Assembly: GCF_004765815.2 (NCBI RefSeq)
Contig: NZ_SBIS02000008.1
Location: 186,001 to 250,000, forward strand
Source of the DNA: Halorussus salinus
GTDB lineage: Archaea; Halobacteriota; Halobacteria; Halobacteriales; Haladaptataceae
Length of the DNA stretch: 64,000 nt
Reading direction: 5' to 3'
Both the position numbers and the translations under genes were made by a program. Below the pieces are notes generated by a model. That model was given only the letters and a program-made list of their open reading frames with translations, ran no database searches and was not told where the DNA came from. Below are positions 39,817 to 47,848 of this stretch, piece after piece; within the stretch, counting starts at the first letter, position 1; each line of letters begins with the position of its first letter.

Positions 39817-42144
39817 TCAGCTCCCGCCCAGAACCCGTTTGAACAGCGTGAACGTCAGCAGGGTGAAGAACAGGCCGTTCAACATCCCTTGTCCCGCGGC
39901 GAGAATCTTCGCCAGCCAGCCGACCGGTCCGATGTCGCCGTAGCCGATGGTCGAGAAGCTGATGTAGCTGTAGTACAGTCCCTCGAAGAGCGTCGTCGCC
40001 GGTTGCTCGGCCTCCCAGACGACACCGGCCTGCGTCTGGAGCGGGCCGCCCAGCACGTAGAGGACGCCGAACACCGCCGGGAGGAGGAAGGTCCACACCG
40101 CGATGCGGGGCAGGCGGTTGCCGTACCCGCAGGTCAACTGCATGAAGAAGTTAAGTCCGACGCTGGAGGCCTTCTTGGCGCGACCCCACGTGTTCAGCGA
40201 GTACTCGCGCAACACGATGTCGAGGTTCTTCCGGCGGTTGTAGAAGTACCGCTTGAACTCGAACTCCCGCATCGCGGGCGTGTCGCCCACCGCGTCGGCG
40301 CTGTCTTGGGCTTTCCGGTAGGTCTCTTCGACCACTTCGCTGGTCATCTCAACGTCGTAACGACCCGACGACTCGTCGCCGAGGAACCCGTGAACGTTCC
40401 AGTCGTTGCGCTCCAGATAGGCGTGGTGGTCGCTGAAGTCGAAGTGGTCGAAGTTCGTCAGGCAGAACCGGAAGTGGTCCAGCAGTTCGTGTTCGCTCCC
40501 CTCACTCTCCAAACTGACATCGCCGATGGTCGCCTTCGTCAGGTCGTAGATGACGGCGGTATCGCCCGCGATGACGACGTGTCCGCCTTCGACGGTGGCT
40601 TTGGTCAGATCGACGTAGGTATCGGCGCTCCCGCCCGACAGGACCCGGAACTCGACGCCGTTGTGGAACTCCGACTCGCGAAAGTCCGACTCGTCGTGGA
40701 ACGTCACGCTCTCGAAGGAGCCGTTGGTGAAACTCGACGACTGGAAGTCCGCCAGCGCCTCGAAGGTCGTCTCGTCGAAACAGGCGTTCTCCTCTAAGTG
40801 CTTGGCCTCGCCCTCGAAGAGGGTGCCCCGGAAGATGGCGGCGTCCTGAAACTCCGACTCGCGGAACGTCGCGTCCTCCAAGAAGCGGGCCTCGGTGAAC
40901 CGGACCCGCGAGCGGAAGGTCACGTCCACGAAGTCGGCGTCACCGTGGAACTCGGCTTCGACGCCGACCACGTCGCCGTCGAACCGACTCCCGTCGAAGG
41001 TTACGCCGTCGCGGAACTCGACGCGTTCGAGCGTCGCGGCCCCGCCCACCTCGATGCGGTGACAGTCCGCGCGGGCGTCGAACTGCGCGCGGTCGAGGTT
41101 GAACTTCCCCCGGAACGACGCGTCCTTGAAGTCGGCGAACCGGAAGCGCGCGAGTTTGAAGTCGGCCTCGCCCTCGAAGATGGCGGCCTCGAAGGTCACG
41201 TCGTCGTTGGTCGTCCGACTCCCGCCCTCGAACTCGACGCCGCGGAACTCCGCCAACGCCTTGAACCGGGCCTCCTCGAAGCACACGTCGTCGTAGAACC
41301 GCGCCTCGTCGAAGTCGGCCATCCGGTCGAAGACGACGCCGCCGAATCGGGTGTCGCCCTCGAAGGCCGTGTGTTCGAAGTCCGATTCGGCGCGGAACCC
41401 GGCGTTCTCGAAGGTGACGTACTGGAAGGTCGCCTGCCGGAAACTCGCGTCGTCGCGGAACTCCACGTCAGCGAACGAGACGTGGTCGTCCAAGACGTGG
41501 CTGGTGCCGGTCGTCTCGGCGTTCCGGAAGTGGGCGACGCCGTGGAACGTCGCGCCCGCGAAACTCGTGTCGTCGGCGAACGTCGCCTCGTCGCAATCGA
41601 CCTCGCCGTGGAAACTCGCGCCTTCGAGGCTCACGTCCTCGCGGAACGTCGTCTCGTAGGCCGCGAAGACGCCCTCGACCGACAGGCCGTCGGCGTCCAA
41701 GAGACCGCCCAACGTCGCGCCCTCGAACTTGAGCGCGCCGACGGTCGCTCCGCGGAGGTTCAACCCCTGTTCGAGGCGACCGTGGGTGATGTCCAACCCC
41801 TCGATGTCGGCGTACTGGAAGTTGAGGACGTGGTTGGTCCCGCCGTTGATGTCCTGATAGGTCAGCGAGAGGTGCGGGAGGTCGGCACCGACGTACTCGT
41901 TGTCGCGCACGTCGCCCGATTCGAGGTTGGTCTTGATGCGCTCGACTATCTCGTCGGGAGACACGTCGTTGCTCGCGCGTTCGTCCCGAGACATGTGGAA
42001 ACAGCAGTAGTCGCTGTCGCCGTAGGCGTCGTGAGGACACTCCCACGTCGTCTGGAGGTGGGCCTCGGTCCGTCTCGCGGGGTCGAAGGTGTACCGACAG
42101 GTCGCAGTCGAGTCGGCGGCCGTGCGTTCTTCAGTTCGTGCCAT
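39817..42144 (-). CDS. Pentapeptide-repeat protein fused to an ion-channel pore
   Basis: 775 residues. Residues 16-50 hold three to four Cys/His positions (CRYTFDPARRTEAHLQTTWECPHDAYGDSDYCCFH), a possible zinc element. Residues about 80-560 are a long right-handed solenoid of degenerate pentapeptide repeats (A/C-D/N-L/F-x-x type: ATFADDTSFAGATFHGVAHFRNAE and many more). A helical linker (MREFEFKRYFYNRRKNLDIVLREYSL) leads to two membrane helices (about 665-685 and 743-765) around the pore TIGYGDIGP (732-740), a potassium-type filter. I infer a channel gated or localised by the solenoid. It is next to the halocin-like gene and downstream of the spermidine-synthase cassette, with its own promoter. 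Confidence 0.85.
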   Translation of the reverse strand: MARTEERTAADSTATCRYTFDPARRTEAHLQTTWECPHDAYGDSDYCCFHMSRDERASNDVSPDEIVERIKTNLESGDVRDNEYVGADLPHLSLTYQDINGGTNHVLNFQYADIEGLDITHGRLEQGLNLRGATVGALKFEGATLGGLLDADGLSVEGVFAAYETTFREDVSLEGASFHGEVDCDEATFADDTSFAGATFHGVAHFRNAETTGTSHVLDDHVSFADVEFRDDASFRQATFQYVTFENAGFRAESDFEHTAFEGDTRFGGVVFDRMADFDEARFYDDVCFEEARFKALAEFRGVEFEGGSRTTNDDVTFEAAIFEGEADFKLARFRFADFKDASFRGKFNLDRAQFDARADCHRIEVGGAATLERVEFRDGVTFDGSRFDGDVVGVEAEFHGDADFVDVTFRSRVRFTEARFLEDATFRESEFQDAAIFRGTLFEGEAKHLEENACFDETTFEALADFQSSSFTNGSFESVTFHDESDFRESEFHNGVEFRVLSGGSADTYVDLTKATVEGGHVVIAGDTAVIYDLTKATIGDVSLESEGSEHELLDHFRFCLTNFDHFDFSDHHAYLERNDWNVHGFLGDESSGRYDVEMTSEVVEETYRKAQDSADAVGDTPAMREFEFKRYFYNRRKNLDIVLREYSLNTWGRAKKASSVGLNFFMQLTCGYGNRLPRIAVWTFLLPAVFGVLYVLGGPLQTQAGVVWEAEQPATTLFEGLYYSYISFSTIGYGDIGPVGWLAKILAAGQGMLNGLFFTLLTFTLFKRVLGGS

Positions 42145-42256
42145 GGTGTTCCGGCGAGGAGGGCCGGTCGGCGAGTGGCGGTCGGCCCGCCGACCGAGGT
42201 CGATTCGCGGGCGACGCGGAGACGAGAGTCATAACGGTCCGTTGCTCACCCCACCG

Positions 42257-42264
42257 ATATATAG
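42257..42264 (-). promoter_or_regulatory. TATA-like box upstream of the channel gene
   Basis: CTATATAT on the minus strand lies about 115 bases before the channel ATG, predicting a leader of about 85 bases. It would let the channel be expressed apart from the four genes upstream. Confidence 0.45.
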
Positions 42265-42313
42265 ATTTGGTCACGTCGGCGCTGTTCCAAGTCGAGGAGC
42301 TACCGAACGCAGG

Positions 42314-43267
42314 TCACTTCAGCACGTCCTTGCGCTCGCGTTCGGAGAGGCTGGCGTCGAAGGCGCTCCGCGAGCAGTGTTCGCACTCCTTGGCGGGGTT
42401 CGTGGACTGGTCGTAGGTCTTGAGGGGGTAGCCGAAGACGAAGAACGCCTCCATCTGGTGGCGCGCCACGATGGCGTCGGCGGGTTCCCCGCAGTTGGGA
42501 CACCAGTCGTCGCCCTCGGCGGGCACCTGATAGGTGACTTTCCGGCGGCCGAACCCGGCCCGGTCGAACGCCTCGTCCTTCGAGGTCTCTATCAACTCCT
42601 CGACCGGGTAGGGTTCCTCCACGACCTCGTTGTCGAATCCGGTGTCGGCGACGACTTCGCCCGAGAGGTACGGCCCGAGCGTGACGGTGTTGTCGTACCC
42701 GAGGAGGTGAACGGACACCGAGGCTCCTCGGCCGGTAATCTCCACGTCGTGGTCGTGGCCGACGACGTACACGTCGAGGTCGGTCCGGGCCTTCTCGACC
42801 GTCACGTCGTGGTGTGCGCCCGAGACGCGAACGCCAGTATCGGGGTCGCTGGCCGTGCCGGACTGCTTCCACCCGGTGAGCGACACGTCGTAGTCGTCGG
42901 GGTCGCGGGGCGCGTCCACGTCGTCGGAGTAGACGTTCTCGGGCGCGACGACCGCGAGGTCGCCGCTCGCGGTCCCGGCCGCGACGAACACGTCCTCGGC
43001 GTCCGCGACCACCGCGTCGCCGGTCACGCCGCCGGGTTCGGCGTAGCCGTCGCCGAGGTCGCCGCTGACCACCGTCTCGGGGTCGCCGGGACTCGCGTCG
43101 CCGGTCGGTTGGTGGCTGAAGACGTACTCGGCGTTCCTGACTTCGAGGTCGCCGTCCACGCTGTCGGTCCGGAGGAACACGTCCTCGGGGTCCCGGAGCG
43201 CGACCGGGGCGTCTTCGTGGCCGGTGAGCGTTACGTCGCCGTCGTAGGAATCTGGCTGGTTCGTCAT
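42314..43267 (-). CDS. Beta-repeat protein with C-terminal zinc ribbon
   Basis: 317 residues. The N-terminal 200 residues contain repeated xGDLxV and (A/P)E(D/N/Y)V(F/Y) units (PEDVFLRTDSVDGDLEV, NAEYVFSHQ, AEDVFVAAGTASGDLAV, PENVYSDD), which suggest a beta-solenoid. The C-terminus has two CxxC pairs, C256/C259 (WCPNCGE) and C295/C298 (CEHCSRSAF), a zinc ribbon. The ATG overlaps the stop of the DUF2617 gene by four bases, so the two are translationally coupled. I do not recognise a named family; in bacterial counterparts of this cassette a DUF4178 protein often has this position, but I cannot claim homology. Confidence 0.65.
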   Translation of the reverse strand: MTNQPDSYDGDVTLTGHEDAPVALRDPEDVFLRTDSVDGDLEVRNAEYVFSHQPTGDASPGDPETVVSGDLGDGYAEPGGVTGDAVVADAEDVFVAAGTASGDLAVVAPENVYSDDVDAPRDPDDYDVSLTGWKQSGTASDPDTGVRVSGAHHDVTVEKARTDLDVYVVGHDHDVEITGRGASVSVHLLGYDNTVTLGPYLSGEVVADTGFDNEVVEEPYPVEELIETSKDEAFDRAGFGRRKVTYQVPAEGDDWCPNCGEPADAIVARHQMEAFFVFGYPLKTYDQSTNPAKECEHCSRSAFDASLSERERKDVLK

Positions 43268-43899
43268 GAGTGGGAAGTGTCGTGGTCGGGATTGGAATCG
43301 TCGTCGGAGCGGGAAGCGCCGTCGGCAGTCCGTTTTCTGCTGGCTGGCGCTTCGTGCGCTCGTCGCGCAGGATACAATCGAGTGAACGTGTAGACCGCGA
43401 GGTCGTGTTCGGGATAGGTGTGGTACGTCTCGTAAGTCGCCGAGGAGTCCGGGGCCGGGGTCGGAGCCGACTCGTCGGTCCCGGCCGACTCCGGCGAGGA
43501 GTTCAACTTGATGGTGGTCCACGCGTCCGGGCCGAACCGGTAGGCGGCGTCGGTCCCGTCCGGGCCGGGGAACTCCTCGATGGGTCGGACTTCGGCCTCG
43601 GTCTCGACGCGCAGGCGGTCGGTCTCGAAGGCGAACTCGCGTTCGACGCCCGATTCGAGGGGCGTCACCGCGGTCGAGTCGCCCGAGACGGGCTTGCACG
43701 AACAGACCTCGTGGAACTCCAGCGCGGGGACGCCGACGTAGTGGGACTCGCCGATGACCGTCAGCGCGGCGGGTTCGCCACAGAGGTCGCTGGGCACGAC
43801 GCGCTTCACGTCGAAGGCGTCCAGATTCGGTTCGCTGGTCGCGTACGCGAAGTGGAGTTTCGGGCGGTCGCCGTGAGTCGAGAAGTCGTTCTGTGGCAT
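43264..43899 (-). CDS. DUF2617 family protein
   Basis: 211 residues. The N-terminal half (PKLHFAYATSEPNLDAFDVKRVVP, ALTVIGESHYVGV, LEFHEVCSCKP) matches DUF2617, where a short beta sheet begins with LHxxY and includes (L/V)GxSHxV. A middle acidic Ser/Thr/Pro linker (SPESAGTDESAPTPAPDSSAT) leads to YETYHTYPEHDLAVYTFTRLYP, the end of the family. The C-terminal 40 residues are basic/acidic low complexity. DUF2617 has no known activity but accompanies spermidine-synthase-like, DUF350 and DUF4178 genes in bacteria. Coupled by a 4-base overlap to the zinc-ribbon gene. Confidence 0.75.
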   Translation of the reverse strand: MPQNDFSTHGDRPKLHFAYATSEPNLDAFDVKRVVPSDLCGEPAALTVIGESHYVGVPALEFHEVCSCKPVSGDSTAVTPLESGVEREFAFETDRLRVETEAEVRPIEEFPGPDGTDAAYRFGPDAWTTIKLNSSPESAGTDESAPTPAPDSSATYETYHTYPEHDLAVYTFTRLYPARRAHEAPASRKRTADGASRSDDDSNPDHDTSHS

Positions 43900-43917
43900 G
43901 AGTTGGTCGGGGAGTGG

Positions 43918-45723
43918 TCAAGTGTCTACGAGGAGGTCGTAGTTCGGGTCGAACAGCGAGTTGACTTCGACGCCGCGGTAGCGCGGTATCGCGCGCCAGT
44001 CGAGGTCTCGATACCGGTCGCCGTGGCGTCGCAGGTAGTCGGTCGCGCGTGACGAGTCGGGGGCCGGGAACGCCGACCGCTGGCCGGGCGCGAGGACGTA
44101 GAACTGTTCGACGCGCTCGCGGTCGCCGTCGCGGTCCACGTCCTCCCACGCCCAGTAGGGCGCGTAGCGGTCGAACCCGGCGGCCCGGACCGTGTTGAGG
44201 TACGCCTTGTGGTGTTGGGGGTAGCCGTACTGGGAGTAGGCCCACGCCACGACCGCGCCGTCGTCGGTGAGGTGGCGACGGAGCGACCCGTAGAACTCCT
44301 TCGAGTAGAGCGTCAGCAGGTCGTCGTCGGTCGCGCCGGGGATGTCCAGCAGGACCAAATCGTACTTCTCGTCGGTGTCCTTGAGGTAGGCGTAGCCGTC
44401 GCCGACCGTGGTGTTCAGGCGGTCGTACTCGTAGGCGTCGTCGTGCCAGCGCGAGAAGAACGACTCGTTCTTCGCGTGACGCATGAACTCGCCGTCCAAG
44501 TCCACGTGGTCCACGGTGACGTTGTACTCCCGGAGGTGGTCGATGGCTATCCAGTCGCCGCCGCCGACGACCAACACCTTCGTCTCGGAGTCGTGGTCGT
44601 ACAGCGACATCGGCACGTCCACGAGTCCCTGATGGTAGGAGTCAGCCCAACTCTCACACAGTTGGACCGCCGAACCCATCCGCAGGCACTCCTCGGTCTC
44701 GTTGGCGAAGTACGGGTTCGCCCCCGCGCCGGTCCACGTCCGCTGGTAGCGCCAGACGTGCTGGTACTCGGTGGTCCACTGGCTCGTCACCTCGGCGTCC
44801 ATCGCTCCCTGCGCGTACTCGGATTCGACCTGCTGTTCGAGGTAGAGTTCCGTGACCTCGCGGTCCACTTGGCGGTGGTTGGCGACCGCTCCGGCGTACC
44901 CCGCGGTCAGTAGGAGACAGACCACGAGGAGGGTCGCCGACTCGCGGCTCGCGAACGCTCGGCGCTCGCTGTCGCCGGAGAACAGGCCCCACGGACGCTC
45001 GCTGAACCGAGCGGCGAACGCGAGCGCGGCCACGCCGTTCAGCAGGGCCAGCACGAAGATGGTCGGTACGAGACCGAGTTGGGGGTACAGCACCTTCGCG
45101 TAGACGACCGCGCCGAACAGGCCGCCAACGTAGTCCATCGCCAGCACGACCGAGAGACCGCTCCGCTCGCCCTCGGTGCGCTCGACGGTCCAGAACAGGC
45201 CGAAGACGCCGAGGACGAGACCGTAGAGCCGACTGGCTCCCGAAGTCACGGCGGTCGGGAGGAGTCCCGCCGAGTCGGCGGCCCGGTCGGTCTCCTCGGA
45301 GGCTTCGACCGCTTCGACCATCCGGGTCAAGAGGGGGAGTTCGAACCCCGAGAGGAACCCGACCGCGACCGCGGGCAGTCGGGCGACGACCCATATCAGT
45401 TCCGAGGGGACGGCCGTCGGAAGCGCGACGCTGTTCAGGCCGACGACGAGCATGAATCCGGCGGGCGCGACCGCCGCGAGGTAGACCTCGGTCCGGAAGA
45501 AGTTCGAGGGCGCGTCGGCCTGCAAGTCGTCGGAGAGCGCCGACCCGATACCGAGGCTGAAGAAGTACAGCCCCACGGTGATGACGTACTGGGTGACGGT
45601 CCCGCCGTACATCACGGTCAGTAGCTCCGAGTAGACGAACTCGTAGGCGAAGCTACAGAACGACACGACGTACGTGATGGCGAGCAGGGTCAGCGTCTTC
45701 GTGCGCGCGGCGACCTTCGGCAT
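43918..45723 (-). CDS. Membrane-fused spermidine synthase-like protein
   Basis: 601 residues. Residues 8-280 hold about seven membrane helices; residues 365-560 are a spermidine synthase/methyltransferase domain with VLVVGGGDW at 383-391, VDLD at 407-410, NTTVGDGYAYL, and LLDIPG with D460. This is the family of membrane-anchored aminopropyltransferase homologs found in bacteria and haloarchaea with DUF350, DUF4178 and DUF2617. True polyamine synthesis is uncertain because the domain is fused to membrane helices and the usual YHE active-site surroundings differ (SWADSYHQGLVDVPMSL). It is 18 bases upstream of the DUF2617 gene. Confidence 0.85.
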   Translation of the reverse strand: MPKVAARTKTLTLLAITYVVSFCSFAYEFVYSELLTVMYGGTVTQYVITVGLYFFSLGIGSALSDDLQADAPSNFFRTEVYLAAVAPAGFMLVVGLNSVALPTAVPSELIWVVARLPAVAVGFLSGFELPLLTRMVEAVEASEETDRAADSAGLLPTAVTSGASRLYGLVLGVFGLFWTVERTEGERSGLSVVLAMDYVGGLFGAVVYAKVLYPQLGLVPTIFVLALLNGVAALAFAARFSERPWGLFSGDSERRAFASRESATLLVVCLLLTAGYAGAVANHRQVDREVTELYLEQQVESEYAQGAMDAEVTSQWTTEYQHVWRYQRTWTGAGANPYFANETEECLRMGSAVQLCESWADSYHQGLVDVPMSLYDHDSETKVLVVGGGDWIAIDHLREYNVTVDHVDLDGEFMRHAKNESFFSRWHDDAYEYDRLNTTVGDGYAYLKDTDEKYDLVLLDIPGATDDDLLTLYSKEFYGSLRRHLTDDGAVVAWAYSQYGYPQHHKAYLNTVRAAGFDRYAPYWAWEDVDRDGDRERVEQFYVLAPGQRSAFPAPDSSRATDYLRRHGDRYRDLDWRAIPRYRGVEVNSLFDPNYDLLVDT

Positions 45724-45793
45724 GGATTGAGGAGGGCCGACCGACGGACGAGGGCCGCCGGTCGCGTCGGCAGAAGCGGCGTACTCTGTGAAC

Positions 45794-46489
45794 TTAAATC
45801 CGCGGGGAAACCTTCCACTGCTTTTCGACTTCGTAGCCGTCCCCGGTGAGTTGGTCGTCTACCTTCATGTCCACACATTCCCACTCGAAGTCGTGACCGT
45901 TCTTCCCTTCGAGTTCGGCACCGACGCGGTACCAGCCGTCGCGTTCGATGGAACAGGTTTCGGTGCCGTTGGGGTCCGAGACCTGACAGTCCCACGGGAC
46001 CGGTCCCGCGCCGGGCGCGTCGTCTTCCATCTCGAAGTCGCTCCCGAGGTAGGCCACGCCGAGCGCGGCGACGCCGACGCCGTACCTCGTGACCTCGTCG
46101 TCGTGGTCGTCGTACCAGTCGTCGGCGTACGCGCCGCCGTGCCACCACGCGCGGCCGTGGCCGGTCTTGGGCGCACTTCTGTACCCGCCGTTGGCGCGGC
46201 CGGTCGCGCCGCGCCCACCGGCTCCGCCCTTGCCTTTCGCGCGGGCGCTTCCGACGGGGGCGAGCGCGCCGACGGAGCCGGGGTCGGCGAGGTCGTTCTG
46301 GTTCCCGCCGTCGTAGCGGGACACGACCCACGTCGAGTCTTCCAGCGCGACCTGAATCTTGCCGTCGTGGGCCTCGATGGACTCGAACACGTTCGACTTG
46401 CGGGGCGGCGGGGACGTACTGCCGGTACACCCTGCGAGGGCGGAGGCGGCCACGAGGCCGGTACCGGCGATAAATTCGCGGCGTCGCAT
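45794..46489 (-). CDS. Tat lipoprotein of the DUF2617/spermidine-synthase cassette
   Basis: 231 residues. A Tat lipoprotein signal (MRRREFIAGTGLVAASALAGC) ends at C21, the likely lipidation site. Residues about 75-110 are Gly/Ala/Lys-rich (SARAKGKGGAGGRGATGRANGGYRS), followed by HGRAWWHGGAYADDWYDDHDDE and a beta-rich C-terminus (DCQVSDPNGTETCSIERDGWYRVGAELEG). Position and length recall DUF4247 proteins of the bacterial cassette, but similarity is not clear enough to name it. A TATA box at 46511-46520 is centred 27 bases before the ATG. First gene of the apparent operon. Confidence 0.7.
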   Translation of the reverse strand: MRRREFIAGTGLVAASALAGCTGSTSPPPRKSNVFESIEAHDGKIQVALEDSTWVVSRYDGGNQNDLADPGSVGALAPVGSARAKGKGGAGGRGATGRANGGYRSAPKTGHGRAWWHGGAYADDWYDDHDDEVTRYGVGVAALGVAYLGSDFEMEDDAPGAGPVPWDCQVSDPNGTETCSIERDGWYRVGAELEGKNGHDFEWECVDMKVDDQLTGDGYEVEKQWKVSPRI

Positions 46490-46510
46490 GGGGGCAGTCT
46501 TCGTATGAGA

Positions 46511-46520
46511 CCTATAAATT
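46511..46520 (-). promoter_or_regulatory. TATA box for the cassette lipoprotein gene
   Basis: AATTTATAGG on the minus strand is centred 27 bases before the ATG at 46489. It is the best promoter for the four-gene run 46489 to 42314, with the channel having an extra promoter at 42260. Confidence 0.65.
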
Positions 46521-46588
46521 CTTGTTGGAAGACAGTTCGACAGGTGACGGGAGCGTTTGGCGACCGAAGAAGCCGACAGACTGGCGTC

Positions 46589-47848
46589 TCAGACCATCGC
46601 GTCCGCGGACACGTCCGGATGCTCCCGATAGAACCGGACGAGGAGGTCCGCGTAGCTCTCGAAGGGCGGACACGAGACCCCCGTGTCGCGCAGGTCGCGG
46701 ACCGCGTTCTCGGCGGTGTAGCTCGTCGGGTGGACGAAGTAGTCCAGCACCGCGGGTTGGACCCCGAGAAGTGACGCGAGACCGGGCACCGATTCGAGCG
46801 CGCGCCGGGCCGAACTCGCTCCGCCGGGGAGTCGAATCGTCCGAATCCCGATACCGAGCGCGTCGCCGAACGCCCGGACCATCCCCGCGACGGTGGGCGG
46901 ATTCGGGTCACAGAGCTGGTAGACCTCGCCCGCCGACGCGTCGAGTCGGCTCAGTCGGTCGATGGCCTCGACCACGAAGTCGCGGGGCACGACGTTGACC
47001 TCGTAATCGCGGGGGTCGCCGAACACCGGGACGACCGCCGGAAGCGAGTCGAAATCCGCGATTCCACCGACGCGCTCGCCGAGACCCGCGAGGCTCCCGC
47101 CGATGTCGGCGACCCGCTCGCCGAGCGCCCGCTGGCGGTCGAGCAGACCCAAGACGTTGTACGGCCCGTCGTACTTCTGGGTCCTGCCGGTCTCGCTGTC
47201 GCCGACCGCGATGGCCGGACGGTAGACGGTGGCCGGTAGCCCCTCGTCCATCCGACGCTGGACCGCGCGTTCGGCGAGGAACTTGGTCTCCTCGTAGTGG
47301 TTGTTGAACGACTGGCCCACGTCCAAATCGCGGTGGGTGAACACGCCGTCGTGTCGCCCGCTGACGTAGCAGGTCGAGACGTAGTGGAACCGCCGGAGGT
47401 CGGGCGCTCGCTCGGCGAAATCGAGGAGGTTGCGGGTCCCCTCGACGTTGACCGCCATTCCGACTTCGCGCGAGACTCCGAGGTCGTACACCGCCGCGAG
47501 GTGGTAGATTTCGGTCGCGTCGGCGGCGAGGTCGGCGTAGTCGTCGTCGCTCGCGGCGTCCCCGCTCTCGTCGCTCAGTCCGAGGTCTGCCTCGGTAATG
47601 TCGCCCTCGTAGAGTTCGATTCGGCCGGGCGAGTCGTCCAGTTCGGCGGCGCGCTCCTCGGCGAGGTCCCGGTACTTCGACTGCACGAGACACCGAATCG
47701 CCACATCGTCGTCGTACCTGTCCAGCAGGCGCGCGACCAGTTCCGACCCCAGAAAGCCCGGAAAGCCCGTGACGAAGACGGACTCGGCGTCGTCGGCCGC
47801 CGTGGAATCGTCGCTCCTCGTCGCGTCAGCGGACGCGTCGCTGGCCAT
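46589..47848 (-). CDS. SDR-type NAD-binding protein (fatty-acyl reductase-like)
   Basis: 419 residues. After an acidic lead, VFVTGFPGFLG (24-34) is the extended-SDR cofactor loop, LAAVYDLGVSREVGMAVNVEGTRNLLDFA and NNHYEETKFLAERAV contain the YxxxK pair, and VYRPAIAVGDSETGRTQKYDGPYNVL is the reductase-like continuation. The fold is of the NAD_binding_4/male-sterility type that reduces acyl thioesters or binds sterol/lipid substrates. It directly follows the semialdehyde dehydrogenase gene without a gap (its ATG is the base pair before that gene's TGA), so the two are co-transcribed and possibly act in sequence. Confidence 0.75.
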   Translation of the reverse strand: MASDASADATRSDDSTAADDAESVFVTGFPGFLGSELVARLLDRYDDDVAIRCLVQSKYRDLAEERAAELDDSPGRIELYEGDITEADLGLSDESGDAASDDDYADLAADATEIYHLAAVYDLGVSREVGMAVNVEGTRNLLDFAERAPDLRRFHYVSTCYVSGRHDGVFTHRDLDVGQSFNNHYEETKFLAERAVQRRMDEGLPATVYRPAIAVGDSETGRTQKYDGPYNVLGLLDRQRALGERVADIGGSLAGLGERVGGIADFDSLPAVVPVFGDPRDYEVNVVPRDFVVEAIDRLSRLDASAGEVYQLCDPNPPTVAGMVRAFGDALGIGIRTIRLPGGASSARRALESVPGLASLLGVQPAVLDYFVHPTSYTAENAVRDLRDTGVSCPPFESYADLLVRFYREHPDVSADAMV

